This document shows positions 21,746-32,156 of a DNA stretch of 64,000 nt, piece by piece (the first letter of the stretch is position 1; each line of letters begins with the position of its first letter). Position numbers and translations under genes: made by a program. The DNA comes from Nitritalea halalkaliphila LW7 (GTDB lineage: Bacteria > Bacteroidota > Bacteroidia > Cytophagales > Cyclobacteriaceae): the NCBI RefSeq assembly GCF_000265075.1, contig NZ_AJYA01000005.1:62001-126000 (forward strand), written 5' to 3'. The notes beneath the pieces are model-generated. The model saw nothing but the letters and a program-made list of their open reading frames with translations. It had not been told where the DNA came from and did not search any database.

Positions 21746-22341
21746 TCGCATATTTAGCAGGTACGTTTAAGCAGCTGGATCCTACCCACGTCTGGATCGA
21801 TGTCCATGGGGTGGGCTACGAGGTGAAAATCTCGCTGCAGACGTATAGTGAAATTAAAGGTAAGGAGCAGGGCATGCTCCTTACCTATTTACACATAAAA
21901 GAAGATGCCCACACACTTTATGGGTTTACCCATGCAGAAGAAAAAAACCTTTTTTTACAGCTCATCAGCATCTCCGGAGTGGGGCCGAACACAGGCCTTA
22001 TGATCCTGTCCTCCCTAAAGACACAGGAGATTATCGAGGCTATTTTGTATGGAGATCATAAAACTATCCAGCAAGTAAAAGGAATCGGACTAAAAACAGC
22101 ACAGCGCATCGTTTTGGAACTGAAGGATAAGGTGAACAAGACCGCTGTAGCAGACCTTCCGAGTGGTCAACCTGTCGCGGCAGAGAGCAGCAATAAAACC
22201 AAAGAGGAAGCGTTACAAGCACTGATGACCTTAGGTTTCGCGAAAGCAGTAGCTGAAAAAAATATCCTTGCCGTGCTGAAAAAAAGCGGGCCAAATATTT
22301 CGCTAGAAGATTTAATTAAGGCATCTTTGAAGATTAATTAG
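21742..22341 (+). CDS. ruvA: Holliday junction branch migration protein RuvA
   Basis: An intact 199-residue protein of the usual length. It has the N-terminal OB fold (MIAYLAGTF...VHGVGYEVKIS), the helix-hairpin-helix motifs ISGVGPNTGL and VKGIGLKTAQRIVLEL, and the small C-terminal RuvB-contact domain (EEALQALMTLGFAKA). RuvA tetramers bind four-way junctions and load the RuvB motor. The ATGA overlap with maeB suggests translational coupling. sprA starts 21 bases downstream, the ruvA-sprA neighbourhood common in Bacteroidota. Confidence 0.96.
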   Translation: MIAYLAGTFKQLDPTHVWIDVHGVGYEVKISLQTYSEIKGKEQGMLLTYLHIKEDAHTLYGFTHAEEKNLFLQLISISGVGPNTGLMILSSLKTQEIIEAILYGDHKTIQQVKGIGLKTAQRIVLELKDKVNKTAVADLPSGQPVAAESSNKTKEEALQALMTLGFAKAVAEKNILAVLKKSGPNISLEDLIKASLKIN

Positions 22342-22362
22342 CGTCACATTTCACCCAGTTTA

Positions 22363-25300
22363 ATGGCTTGTAATCCGCACTTTTTTACGACTACGAAAGC
22401 CAATTGCATGCTCTCTTTTTGGGTGCTGCCCCTTTTGCTTCTCTGTGCACTTCCTTTTCGAAGCGCCGCACAAGTAGTAGCGCCTGAAACTGTGGGCGGC
22501 GTGGCGCCAAATCGTGCGAACGACACCATTCCCTCCAAGCTGGATAGCTTAGACCTTCGGCGTAAACTGCCCTCTTTTCTCATTTGGCCCGACCGCCAGA
22601 CACGGCCGCTTTACCCCGAGCAGAGCCTGCCGCGTAACCGTGTCTACTCCCCTTTCGATCTCGTGCCGCCGAGTAGTACGGACATCCAGGTAGAAATCGA
22701 CACGGCGCTCCGCTACCGCGTGCGCCAGCCGATCGACAGCACCGATGTGCTGCCAGGCCAAATTTATAACTTCGAAGAGTTCTCTAAGATCCAAGAGTAC
22801 CGCGTCCGACAGGAATATTGGCGCAGCCGCTCCCGTGGACTCGATGGCGAATCCGCTGTCAGTGGCAGGGGAATCATCCCTCCGCTTACCGTCAGTCCCG
22901 GCCTTGACCGCATCTTCGGAGGCTCCGATTTTAATATCACGCCTACCGGATATGTAGACCTCGACTTGGGCGCTATCTTCCGCCGCACCGATAACCCTGC
23001 CATCCCGATTCGGCAGCAGCAAAACGGAAACTTTAACTTCAACCAGCAGATCCAAATGAGTGTCAACGGTACGCTGGGGGAAAAAATGCGGCTAGGCGCT
23101 AATTTTGACTCGAATAACTCCTTCGACTTCCAAAATCAGCTCAAGTTAGAATACGTCGGATACGAAGAGGATATCATCAAGTCGATCGAAATCGGAAATG
23201 TCAGCATGCCCATCCAAAACAGCTTGATTCCCGGCGCTCAAAACCTCTTCGGCGTACGCACACAGCTGCAGTTTGGGAAACTTTTCGTTACAGGTGTGGC
23301 CTCCACCCAGCGGGGACGTCGCGATGAGTTGATCATCGAGGGCGGTTCGCAGGGGCGCCCCTTCGAAATCCAAGGGCATAATTACGACGAAAACAGACAC
23401 TTCTTCCTCGGCCACTTCTTCCGGGACAACTATGAACGCTGGCTAAGAGGCATCCCTCAAATCCTCTCTGGAGTGAATATCACGCGCGTGGAAGTGTATG
23501 TCATGAATCGAAGTAATACTACCGAAACACTTCGTAACTTCTCTGCATTTATGGACCTTGGGGAAGGTCGGCGCTTGCTCAATCCCGAAAATCCTGCCAT
23601 CGGCAGCCCTAACCCGAGCTCACCCACAGCGAACGATGCGAATGCACTCTTTCGAAACCTGACCAATAATCCTGCCTTCCGGGCTTTTGATACCGGCAGC
23701 CGCGCGATCGAGGCGGAGTTCAACCTAACACGGGGTGCTGATTTCGAACAAATTAATAGTGCCCGCCGCCTAAACGATAATGAATTCGTCTTCCACCGGG
23801 AGCTTGGCTATATTTCCCTCATCCGAAAGCTGCAAAACGATGAGGTGCTCGCAGTTTCGTTCGAATATACCTTTAATGGGCAGACCTTCCGCGTAGGGGA
23901 ACTTTCCGAAGACTATCAAAACCGTCCTGAGTCGGAAGTCATCTTTTTGAAAATGTTGCGCCCCGCGCGTATCAATACCCGCGTGCCCACCTGGGAGCTG
24001 ATGATGAAAAACATTTACAACCTGAATGCGAACCAAATTCAGCGTGAAGGCTTCCAGTTGCAAATCATCTACCGCGACGATCGAACGGGGCAGGATAATG
24101 TCAGCTTGCTAGAGGGCGAAAACGTACGGAACCGCCCCCTTATCCGCTTGTTGGGCTTAGACCGTCTAAATCCACAAAATGATCCAGCGCCAGATGGTAA
24201 CTTCGACTTTGTGCCTGGCATTACCATCTTCCCAGAGCGCGGCATGATCGCCTTCCCTGTTCTGGAACCTTTCGGCAGCACCCTGCGCGAGCAGTTTCTT
24301 CCGAATGAGGCCCAGCTCGTCGATCGCTTTGTCTTCGACACCCTTTACCGCACCACCCGTGCGAATGCAGAACTGGTCACACGGCTTAACAAGTTCTTTA
24401 TCCGCGGGCGCCTCACGGCGGGCTCTGCATCTGAGATCATGCTTCCAGGACTTAACATCTCTCCGGGCTCGGTCATCGTGCAGGCAGGAAACATCCCCCT
24501 CACCGAAGGAGTAGATTTTACCGTGGACTATAACCTAGGACGCGTCAGTATCATCAATGAGGGCATTCTACAGTCCGGAAAACGCATCAGCATCAGCTTC
24601 GAAAAAGCCGATCTCGTCTCCTTCCAGACCCGAAGTCTCCTCGGAACACGCCTAGACTACCTGGTAAACGATAACCTGAATATCGGAGGTACCTTCATGT
24701 ACCTCAACGAACGCCCGAACATCACCCGTATCGCCACGGGGAATGAGACACTCCGAAACAGCATGTGGGGGCTCGATGTAAATTACGATGATGAATCCCG
24801 CTGCTGACCAAGCTCGCCGACGCCTGCCCTTTACGAACACGAAAGAAAAATCCTTCATTCAGTTTAGCGGAGAGTTCGCTCAGCTCATCCCCGGCACCTC
24901 GAACCGCGTGGCCGGAGAAGCGGCCTCCTATATCGACGATTTCGAAACCGCCATCACGCCGTTTAACCTCGGTGGCGCTGCCGCGCAAAACTGGAGTCTC
25001 GCCGCCACACCGGTTACGCCGAGCAATGCCTTCGATGAAAGCTTGACCACAGGCGAGGAGCTGGGTCGTGCCTACCGCCGCGCCCGTGTGGCCTGGTATA
25101 ATATCGACAATATCTTTTACCGAGAGACTGGCCCGGGGGTACCTCCTAATATCACACGTGAAGATCGACGCAACCACTACGTACGCCGGGTGCTGCCGCA
25201 GGAGATCTTCCCGAACAGGGACCGCGATGTGATTATCGTGCCAGAGCCGCTGTTTGAGATGGCCTACTTCCCGAGTGAACGCGGGATGTACAACTATAAC

Positions 25301-28300
25301 CCGCGCCTAACTCCGGAAGGCCTCCTCCCGAATCCACGCCAAAACTATGGTGGGGTCACACGCGCGATTACCACGGAAGTGGATTTTGACCGAAACAATG
25401 TAGAATTCATCGAATTTTGGCTTTTAGACCCCTTTATCGAGGCGAAAATGGTCGTGTCATCGATGGTCGCTTTAATGAAAATAACCGCACAGGCGGTATT
25501 CTACGCTTTAACTTGGGCGATGTATCCGAAGACATCATTCCAGATGGACGGCATGGCTTCGAAAACGGCCTTCCCGCTGATGGCGACGCCGCCCGAACAA
25601 GCACCACACCCTGGGGCAGGATTACCCGCGAGCAATTTTTGCTCCCAGCCTTCGATAACAGCCCAGATAGTCGCAGAAACCAGGACGTAGGTCTGGATGG
25701 GCTGCGCAATGAGGAAGAAGCCGATTTCTTCCGAAGTAACTTTATTAACCGTCTGAGCGTTTCCCAAAATGCCTTACAGGAAATCCTACGCGATCCCAGC
25801 AATGATAATTTCCGCTACTACCTGGACGAGGAGTACGATCAGCGCGATGCGAAAATTCTCGAGCGTTATAAGAAGTTTAATGGAATGGAGGGAAATACCC
25901 CGATTACGGCGAATAATAACTTGCCCTTCACCCCCTCCAGCTCTAACTTCCCGGATAATGAAGACTTAAATAATGACAATACCATCAATGAGCTGGAGAG
26001 CTATTACGAATACGAAATCGACCTCCGCCCAGGAAATTTAGAGGTAGGAAGAAACTACATCGTCGATCAGCAAACGGCTAATGTCGCGGGAGAGGAGGTC
26101 AACTGGTACCTGTTCCGTATCCCTGTCCGCACCCCGGACCGTACCATCGGTGATATCACCGGTTTTAACTCGATTCGCTTTATGCGAACCTATTTGACAG
26201 ACTTCGAGCAGCCAGTAGTTTTACGTATGGCCAACTTCCGCTTAGTCGGTAGCCAGTGGCGCGTTTTTCAAGAGTCCTTATTCGAGCGTGGTTTCTTCCA
26301 GGTTCCAGAGCCCGATGTGTCTAATCTAACCGTAGGCGTCGTGAACATCGAAGAAAACAGTCAGGGAGGTCCTGATCGCAGCCTTATGTGCTCCCACCGG
26401 GCATCGTGCGAGATAGAGACAACTTGGCACTGTGGAGCGGCAGTTGAATGAGCAGTCCCTTTCCCTTTGCGTCAGCGAACTGGAGCCACGTGATGCCCGT
26501 GCGGTGTTTAAAAATACCCCTCAGCTGGACCTGGTGCAGTTCGAACGGATTCGCATGTTCTTCCATGCCGACAGCGACGATGCTGAAGATGGGAGGTAAC
26601 TGCATTTTTACGCATGGGTACCGATTACACCGACAACTATTACGAAATAGAGGTGCCCCTGACGATTACACGAAGGGGAACGCGAGATCCGAGACAAATC
26701 TGGCCCGAAGAGAATGAAATCGACATCGCCATCCAAGAAGTCGTGGGGGTAAAAGTGGAGCGTGATAGAAGAAGCCATCCGATGAACCTCCCTTTCACAC
26801 AGGATATCGCGCAGTACAAGGTCACCGTAGTGGGTAGGCCGGAACTCTCCATGATTCAGGGGATGATGATCGGAATTCGAAATCCAGGGCGCACAGGCAC
26901 CGCTTCGCGCAGTGTCTGCGTTTGGGCGAATGAGCTCCGGGTAACCGGTTTTACGGAGTCTTCTGGCTGGGCGGCCAATGCGATTTTAAACGCACAGATA
27001 GCCGATATCGCCACGATTTCCGCATCGGTACGCCATAGCACCATCGGCTTCGGTGGACTAGAAACACGCCTCTCACAGCGTGCGCGAGAGGCCGCCACGC
27101 AGTTTGATATTTCGGCGAATGTGGCTGTAGATCGCCTACTCCCTGAGGGCTTAAATGTGAGCGTTCCCATGTACTTTAGCATAGAAAATGCCTTTGTGAC
27201 GCCGGAATTCGACCCCTTGAATCCAGATGTTCCTTTTGAGCTGGCGCTCTCCACTTTCGAAACACAGGAGGAACGAGACTTTTATCGCAGTCAGGTGATC
27301 GATAGAAGTAGGCGAAGGAATATCGGCTTCACAAATATTCGGAAACTAAAAAATCCAGAAAACACCCGAAATAGACCTTATGACCTGAGTAATTTTGCGG
27401 TTTCCTATGCCTTTGGTTCGGTGAACCAAAGCAATATCCATACCGAGAGCTTCGTTTTCGAGAGCTACGTCGGGAATGTGGCTTATGCCTATTCTCCAAA
27501 CCCGGCAATCGTGGAGCCTTTTAAAAGCTGGAGCTTCTTAGACGGAAAATATGGAAAGGCCCTTCAGGATGTCAACTTTAATTTCAGCCCGAGCTCCGTG
27601 GTGGCGCGTCTGGATGTAGATCGCCGATTCATGCGTACTCAGTTCCGTAACGATCAGCTGACCACAGATGGGGTGGATCCCCTGTTCCAAAAAAGCTTTT
27701 TTATTAACCGAACCTACGGGGTCAACTGGGACCTTACGCGAAGCCTGCGGGTGGACTTTAATAGCCGTGTCATGGCCATCGTGGACGAACCCGAAGGAGA
27801 TCTCGACACAGAGGCTGCGCGGGATTCTGTACTAGTGAATTTACGAAATTTCGGACGTACGACGAATTACAATCACCAGATAAACGCGAACTACAAGGTG
27901 CCCTTAAACAAGATCCCCGCACTGGACTGGATCAGCATGGATACCCGATACGGAGCAAACTTCAACTGGCAAACAGGTGCCATCGGGCAGCGAGACACCC
28001 TCGGGAATGTGATCAACAATACCCGCGATCGCTCGGTGAATGGAAAATTAGATTTTGTCAAGCTTTATAACAAAAACAAGAAATACAAGGCGCTAAATGC
28101 ACCGCGCAGGCCCAGCATTCCGGGCAGGGGCCAAAAAAGTGCAGAAGATACGATCGGTACACCTTTCACACGGCGTCTGGTACGCTTCGCGACCATGCTT
28201 AAGGACATCAACTTCCGCTATGCGATCGTGGAGGGCACCTTTTTGCCCGGTTATATGGCTGAAACCGGCTTGCTGGGCTTGGACAGAAGCTTCTTGAACC

Positions 28301-29530
28301 CTGGTCTTGGCTTTATTATCGGTGCCCAAGACCCCGGTATTCGGAATGATCTGGCCACCCGTGGGCTGATCGCGCCAAGTCCAGAACTCACACAAGCCTT
28401 CCGACAAAATCAAGCGGTCAACATTCAAGTGAACGGGCTGCTAGAACCTTTAAAAATTTCCGCGTTACGGTGGAAGCACGGAAACGGGAAACGGGAGAAT
28501 TTAGCGAGATATTCCGAAATTCAATGGATAACCCAGGAGAGTTCGTCAGCCTCAGCCCGAACCGGATCGCGCCTACAGTATTTCCTTCAGCATGCTGCGC
28601 ACCACTTTCGTGCGCGATAATGCAGGCGGAAGCGACAGCAGACTCTTTGAACGGTTTGTTAGCTACCGAGAAATTATTCAGAGCCGCTTAAATACAGAAA
28701 ATCCAGGAGGGGAATTTGCCCTTAACGGGCAAACGGTCCTCGGTCTCTCTTTCCTGGCAGCCTATTCGGGGCGGGATCCGAACACGATCGCCTTAAATCC
28801 TTTTCCGAATATCCCTATCCCGAACTTCCGCGTAGACTACGATGGCCTTTCTAAGTTACCCCTGTTCTCGGATATTTTCTCCAGCATAAATATTACGCAT
28901 GCGTACAATTCCTTTTATGAGGTGAGTAATTTCTCTAATTCCCTACTCTATCAGGATGGCTTAGAGCTCTTTAATCGCATACAAAACATCCCTGGGGCTA
29001 CGCTTACGAACGAGTTTGGGGAATTTATACCCGTTTTCGTCCTGAATCAGGTTATCTTAGCAGAGCGCTTTGCGCCATTGATCGGTATCAACTTATTAAC
29101 GAAAGACCGACTGAATATCGGATTAGAATACAATACGGAGCGAAACTTAGGCTTAAATTTCTCCAATGCGCAGATTACCGAGCAGCGTAGCAGAGATTTT
29201 GGCTTTGACCTCGGTTACACGAAGGCCGGAGTGAAAATTCCATTTAAGATTCAAGGCAGACAAGAAGTATTGAATAATGACTTGACCGTACGTCTCACCA
29301 CCCGCATCGTAGACACCAATCAGCTGCAGCGTAGGATCGGCGAAGCCAGTACGGTTACAAATGGGAATATCAACATTCAGCTCCGTCCTACAGTGAGTTA
29401 TGTGGTGAATCAAAATTTGAATTTGACCCTTTATTTCGACCGCACCATTAATGAGCCTCGTGTGACCACAGCCTTTAGACGGAGTGCTACGGCCTTTGGT
29501 GGACAGCTAAGATTTAATTTAGCACAATAG
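22363..29530 (+). CDS. sprA: Type IX secretion translocon / gliding protein SprA, frame broken at eight sites
   Basis: With eight single bases restored this reads as one chain of about 2391 residues, the expected size of the giant outer-membrane barrel through which type IX substrates exit. There is a signal peptide, SprA_N repeats (FGGSDFNITPTGYVDLDLGA near residue 190 and later copies), and a barrel-like C-terminus ending LRFNLAQ. Missing bases lie near 24801, 24823, 25441, 26382, 26441, 26591, 28449 and 28569; seven are C or G and one is T. Sense is exact at each join, for example DPFIEGENGRVIDG at 25441 and DGEVTAFLRMGTDY at 26591. The gene lies between ruvA and gcvH. PorV and PorU, its partners, are encoded near 38-43 kb. 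Confidence 0.95.
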
Positions 29531-29554
29531 GTTTCCATATTAGCCGAAAGCTTG

Positions 29555-29562
29555 TATTTTTG
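29555..29562 (+). promoter_or_regulatory. Bacteroidota -7 box (TATTTTTG) for gcvH
   Basis: TATTTTTG is a perfect TAnnTTTG box 20 bases before the gcvH ATG at 29583. A TTT at 29532-29534 could be the -33 contact, with a 20-base spacer. Confidence 0.55.
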
Positions 29563-29582
29563 ACCTCTATAAAAGAAACGCT

Positions 29583-29957
29583 ATGAACTTCCCAAAGGAA
29601 CTAAAGTACACAAAAGACCACGAGTGGGTTAAGATCGAAGGTGATGTCGCTACAGTAGGCATTACGGAATTTGCGCAGCGTGAGCTGGGCGACATTGTTT
29701 ATGTAGAGGTAGAAACAGTGGGCGAAACCATCGAAGCAGGTGAGGTTTTCGGGACTGTGGAGGCGGTAAAGACGGTGTCCGATCTCTTTATGCCCGTAAG
29801 TGGTGAGATTTTAGAGTTCAACGAAAACTTGGAGAGCACTCCTGAGGCTGTAAATGAGTCTCCTTATGAGGATGGCTGGATGATTCGCATTAAAATTACG
29901 GGCGGCACTGAGGAGCTTTTAGATGCAGATGCCTACACCGAACTCATAGGCGAATAA
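29583..29957 (+). CDS. gcvH: Glycine cleavage system H protein
   Basis: An intact 124-residue lipoyl carrier. Lys63 in [10 protein letters not shown] is the lipoylation site and [11 protein letters not shown] is the usual opening. It shuttles the aminomethyl group between the P, T and L proteins, which are not encoded here. It directly follows sprA, as in many Bacteroidota, with its own promoter. The vanZ-like gene starts two bases after the stop. Confidence 0.97.
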   Translation: MNFPKELKYTKDHEWVKIEGDVATVGITEFAQRELGDIVYVEVETVGETIEAGEVFGTVEAVKTVSDLFMPVSGEILEFNENLESTPEAVNESPYEDGWMIRIKITGGTEELLDADAYTELIGE

Positions 29958-29959
29958 AG

Positions 29960-30346
29960 ATGAACAAGAGATTTTTCCCGGTATTAGTGCTGCTGATAGG
30001 GATTTCCATCGCACTGCTACTACCGGGAGAAGCCATCCCCTCGGAAGGTCCAGAAATTCCTTACGTCGATAAAATCGCCCATTTTACGCTTTTTTTCTTC
30101 CTCGGATACAGCTTGGGCTTCGCTAGTGTGCATAAAAAACACAGACTGAAAGCACTTAGAAAAAGATATTTATTCACGATTTATTTGCTTTTCGGGGTAA
30201 TTTATGCGATATTTATAGAGTATTTGCAGCAATTGGTGCCTAACCGGAGTTTTGAATACGCTGACATCATCGCGAATCTTTCGGGAAGTGCCGTCGGTGT
30301 AAGTATATTTTACTTCGTATATAAGCGAAACCGAAAATTTGCGTAA
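29960..30346 (+). CDS. VanZ family membrane protein
   Basis: An intact 128-residue protein with four hydrophobic helices. The IPYVDKIAHFTLFFFLGY segment and YLQQLVPNRSFEYADIIANLSGSAVG are the signature of the VanZ-like family. Members occur beside gcvH and sprA in this phylum. VanZ gives low-level teicoplanin resistance in enterococci, but the role of these short homologues is unknown. It probably shares the gcvH transcript. Confidence 0.88.
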   Translation: MNKRFFPVLVLLIGISIALLLPGEAIPSEGPEIPYVDKIAHFTLFFFLGYSLGFASVHKKHRLKALRKRYLFTIYLLFGVIYAIFIEYLQQLVPNRSFEYADIIANLSGSAVGVSIFYFVYKRNRKFA

Positions 30347-30351
30347 GTGAA

Positions 30352-30359
30352 TTAATTTG
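30352..30359 (+). promoter_or_regulatory. Possible -7 box (TTAATTTG) for tonB
   Basis: TTAATTTG matches TAnnTTTG at seven of eight positions and would leave a leader of about 50 bases before the ATG at 30418. Weak evidence. Confidence 0.25.
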
Positions 30360-30417
30360 GTTAAGATTGTTGAATCAAATCGGTAATTAAACCATCAACC
30401 TTAATAGTTAATCACAC

Positions 30418-31092
30418 ATGGAAGCTAAAAAGACGCCAGGAGCTGATTTAACCAAGAAGACAGGAATGTTCCTGAATATTGGTTTGGCAGTGTCTGTTGC
30501 TCTCGTCCTTGGTGCTTTTGAGTACAAGTTCTACGATGACTTGGGCCTAAAAGACTTGGGGACTCTTACAGATGACTTCGAGGACCTCCTCGATATTCCG
30601 ATCACGGATCAGCCACCCCCACCACCGCCTCCCATGGAGCAGCCTATTATCCAAGAAATTCCAGATGAAATCGAAATCGAAGATGAAATCGAGGTGAATT
30701 TCGATGTGGATATTCAGGAAGAGACCGTTATCCAAGAGGTCGTTATTTCTGAAGCTCCTCCAGTAGAGAAAGCTGACGAGATTTTCGATGTGGTGGAGTC
30801 TCCACCAATGCCTCCAGGTGGCATGGAAGGTTGGATGAAATATTTGAACTCCAACTTAAAATACCCTACGCAAGCACGTAGAATGGGTATCGAAGGTACT
30901 GTATATGTGGTTTTCGTAGTAAACACGGATGGATCCATCCAAGACGTAGAACTTCTCCGTGGTATCGGTGGAGGTTGTGACGAGGAAGCTGTACGAGTAG
31001 TTTCTAATGCTCCGAAATGGGAGCCAGGAAAACAGCGAGGTCGTCCAGTACGTGTACGTATGCGTCTTCCAATCAAGTTTAAACTAGGTTAA
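30418..31092 (+). CDS. tonB: TonB family energy transducer
   Basis: An intact 224-residue protein: one N-terminal membrane anchor (FLNIGLAVSVALVLGAFEY), a proline stretch (QPPPPPPPMEQP), an acidic Glu/Ile-rich spacer, and a C-terminal TonB domain (GGMEGWMKYLNSNLKYPTQARRMGIEGTV ... PVRVRMRLPIKFKL). It carries proton-motive energy from an ExbB/ExbD complex to TonB-dependent outer-membrane transporters. Neither ExbB/D nor such a transporter is in the window. The gene is followed by a strong terminator. Confidence 0.92.
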   Translation: MEAKKTPGADLTKKTGMFLNIGLAVSVALVLGAFEYKFYDDLGLKDLGTLTDDFEDLLDIPITDQPPPPPPPMEQPIIQEIPDEIEIEDEIEVNFDVDIQEETVIQEVVISEAPPVEKADEIFDVVESPPMPPGGMEGWMKYLNSNLKYPTQARRMGIEGTVYVVFVVNTDGSIQDVELLRGIGGGCDEEAVRVVSNAPKWEPGKQRGRPVRVRMRLPIKFKLG

Positions 31093-31111
31093 TTCCCTAC
31101 ATACATATAAA

Positions 31112-31139
31112 AGGAACACTGAAGAGTGTTCCTTTTTTT
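31112..31139 (+). terminator. Rho-independent terminator after tonB
   Basis: AGGAACACT pairs perfectly with AGTGTTCCT around GAAG, followed by a run of T residues, 19 bases after the tonB stop. Confidence 0.92.
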
Positions 31140-31191
31140 ATTCCCTCGCAGCAGCGCTTTATTCTTCTTTTAACGACCCGCTAAAACTTTG

Positions 31192-31228
31192 ACATAAAAA
31201 AAAGAGGACAGGTCCTCTTTTTTTATGT
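31192..31228 (-). terminator. Palindromic terminator after yicC
   Basis: ACAT, a run of A, GAGGAC, a short loop, GTCCTC, a run of T and ATGT form a nearly perfect palindrome. It can terminate on both strands and lies 37 bases past the yicC stop, backing up the tonB terminator from the other side. Confidence 0.8.
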
Positions 31229-31264
31229 TCATCGCCACCATAGGAGCGAGCACGATCATTTCAT

Positions 31265-32146
31265 TTAAAGAATGTTCAAGCTTTGCTCCTTGATTTTTTC
31301 CAACTCGTCCTTCATCAGAATCACATGCTTCTGCATCGCGGCATCGTTAGCCTTAGAGCCTATGGTATTGATTTCCCTTCCTATCTCCTGACTGATAAAG
31401 CCGAGCTTCTTTCCCTGGCCGTGTGTGGCTAATAAGGTCTTTTCGAAGTAATTCAAGTGTGTTTCCAAGCGAACAAGCTCTTCCGTAATGTCGATCTTCT
31501 CAAAATAATAAATGAGTTCCTGCTCAAAGCGATTTTCATCAAACTTCATATCTCCTAACCACTCACTAACATTCGTGGAAATCCGCGAGCGTACCTTCTG
31601 CCTACGAATAGGCTCTTCCCGACGCACGCCTTCCAGCTGCTCCCGAAGCACCTGCAAACTTTCTTGGAACTTTTCCATCAAGGAAGCACCCTCATCTTCA
31701 CGAAAGCCATTACACTGCCGCAGCGCCTCCTCTAATACAGGCACTAAAAGCGCCCAATCCTGCTCCTCAGAGTCCGACTTCTCCGTCAACGTATGCATCA
31801 CGCCAGGCGCCTGCAAAGCAAGTTTTAAGAGCTCCTCGCTGTGCGCACCCACGGACACTGCCATAGCCGAAAACTCCTTATAAAAACGCTCGAAAAGCGC
31901 TTTGTTAAAGATCACTGGAAGCTCATCTGCTTGCTTTTTCACGAATTCCACCGCTAGCGAAACCTTACCGCGCTCCAGGTGCTGACTCACAAGCTGCCGT
32001 ATATCTAACTCCTTCGCAGAAAACTGCTTGGGATACCGCATCGAAAGGTCTAAAAACTTGGAGTTTAAGGTCTTCACTTCTACATGCACAAAGGCCAGCT
32101 CATTTTCAAAGCTGGCCGTGCCAAATCCTGTCATGGATTTAATCAT
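31265..32146 (-). CDS. YicC family endoribonuclease
   Basis: An intact 293-residue protein. The opening MIKSMTGFGTA, the segment VEVKTLNSKFLDLSMRYP and the C-terminal KKLGFISQEIGREINTIGSKAND are strongly conserved in YicC. E. coli YicC is a metal-dependent endoribonuclease that affects small-RNA turnover. It starts 10 bases after the barrel gene upstream and ends before a bidirectional terminator, so it is the last gene of a three-gene minus-strand operon. Confidence 0.93.
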   Translation of the reverse strand: MIKSMTGFGTASFENELAFVHVEVKTLNSKFLDLSMRYPKQFSAKELDIRQLVSQHLERGKVSLAVEFVKKQADELPVIFNKALFERFYKEFSAMAVSVGAHSEELLKLALQAPGVMHTLTEKSDSEEQDWALLVPVLEEALRQCNGFREDEGASLMEKFQESLQVLREQLEGVRREEPIRRQKVRSRISTNVSEWLGDMKFDENRFEQELIYYFEKIDITEELVRLETHLNYFEKTLLATHGQGKKLGFISQEIGREINTIGSKANDAAMQKHVILMKDELEKIKEQSLNIL

Positions 32147-32156
32147 CTTTTTTTCT

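Noticed and set aside
26448-26717. An 89-residue open frame inside sprA
   Set aside because: It is in a frame not used by sprA on either side; the sprA sense continues in other frames between the losses at 26441 and 26591.
29960-30346. Glycopeptide resistance from the VanZ-like gene
   Set aside because: The short homologue next to gcvH is a general feature of the phylum and no other van gene is present.
31192-31228. A near-perfect palindrome considered as an attachment or recombination site
   Set aside because: The A run, GC stem and T run placed between two converging genes are those of a bidirectional terminator; no integrase or duplicate copy is near.
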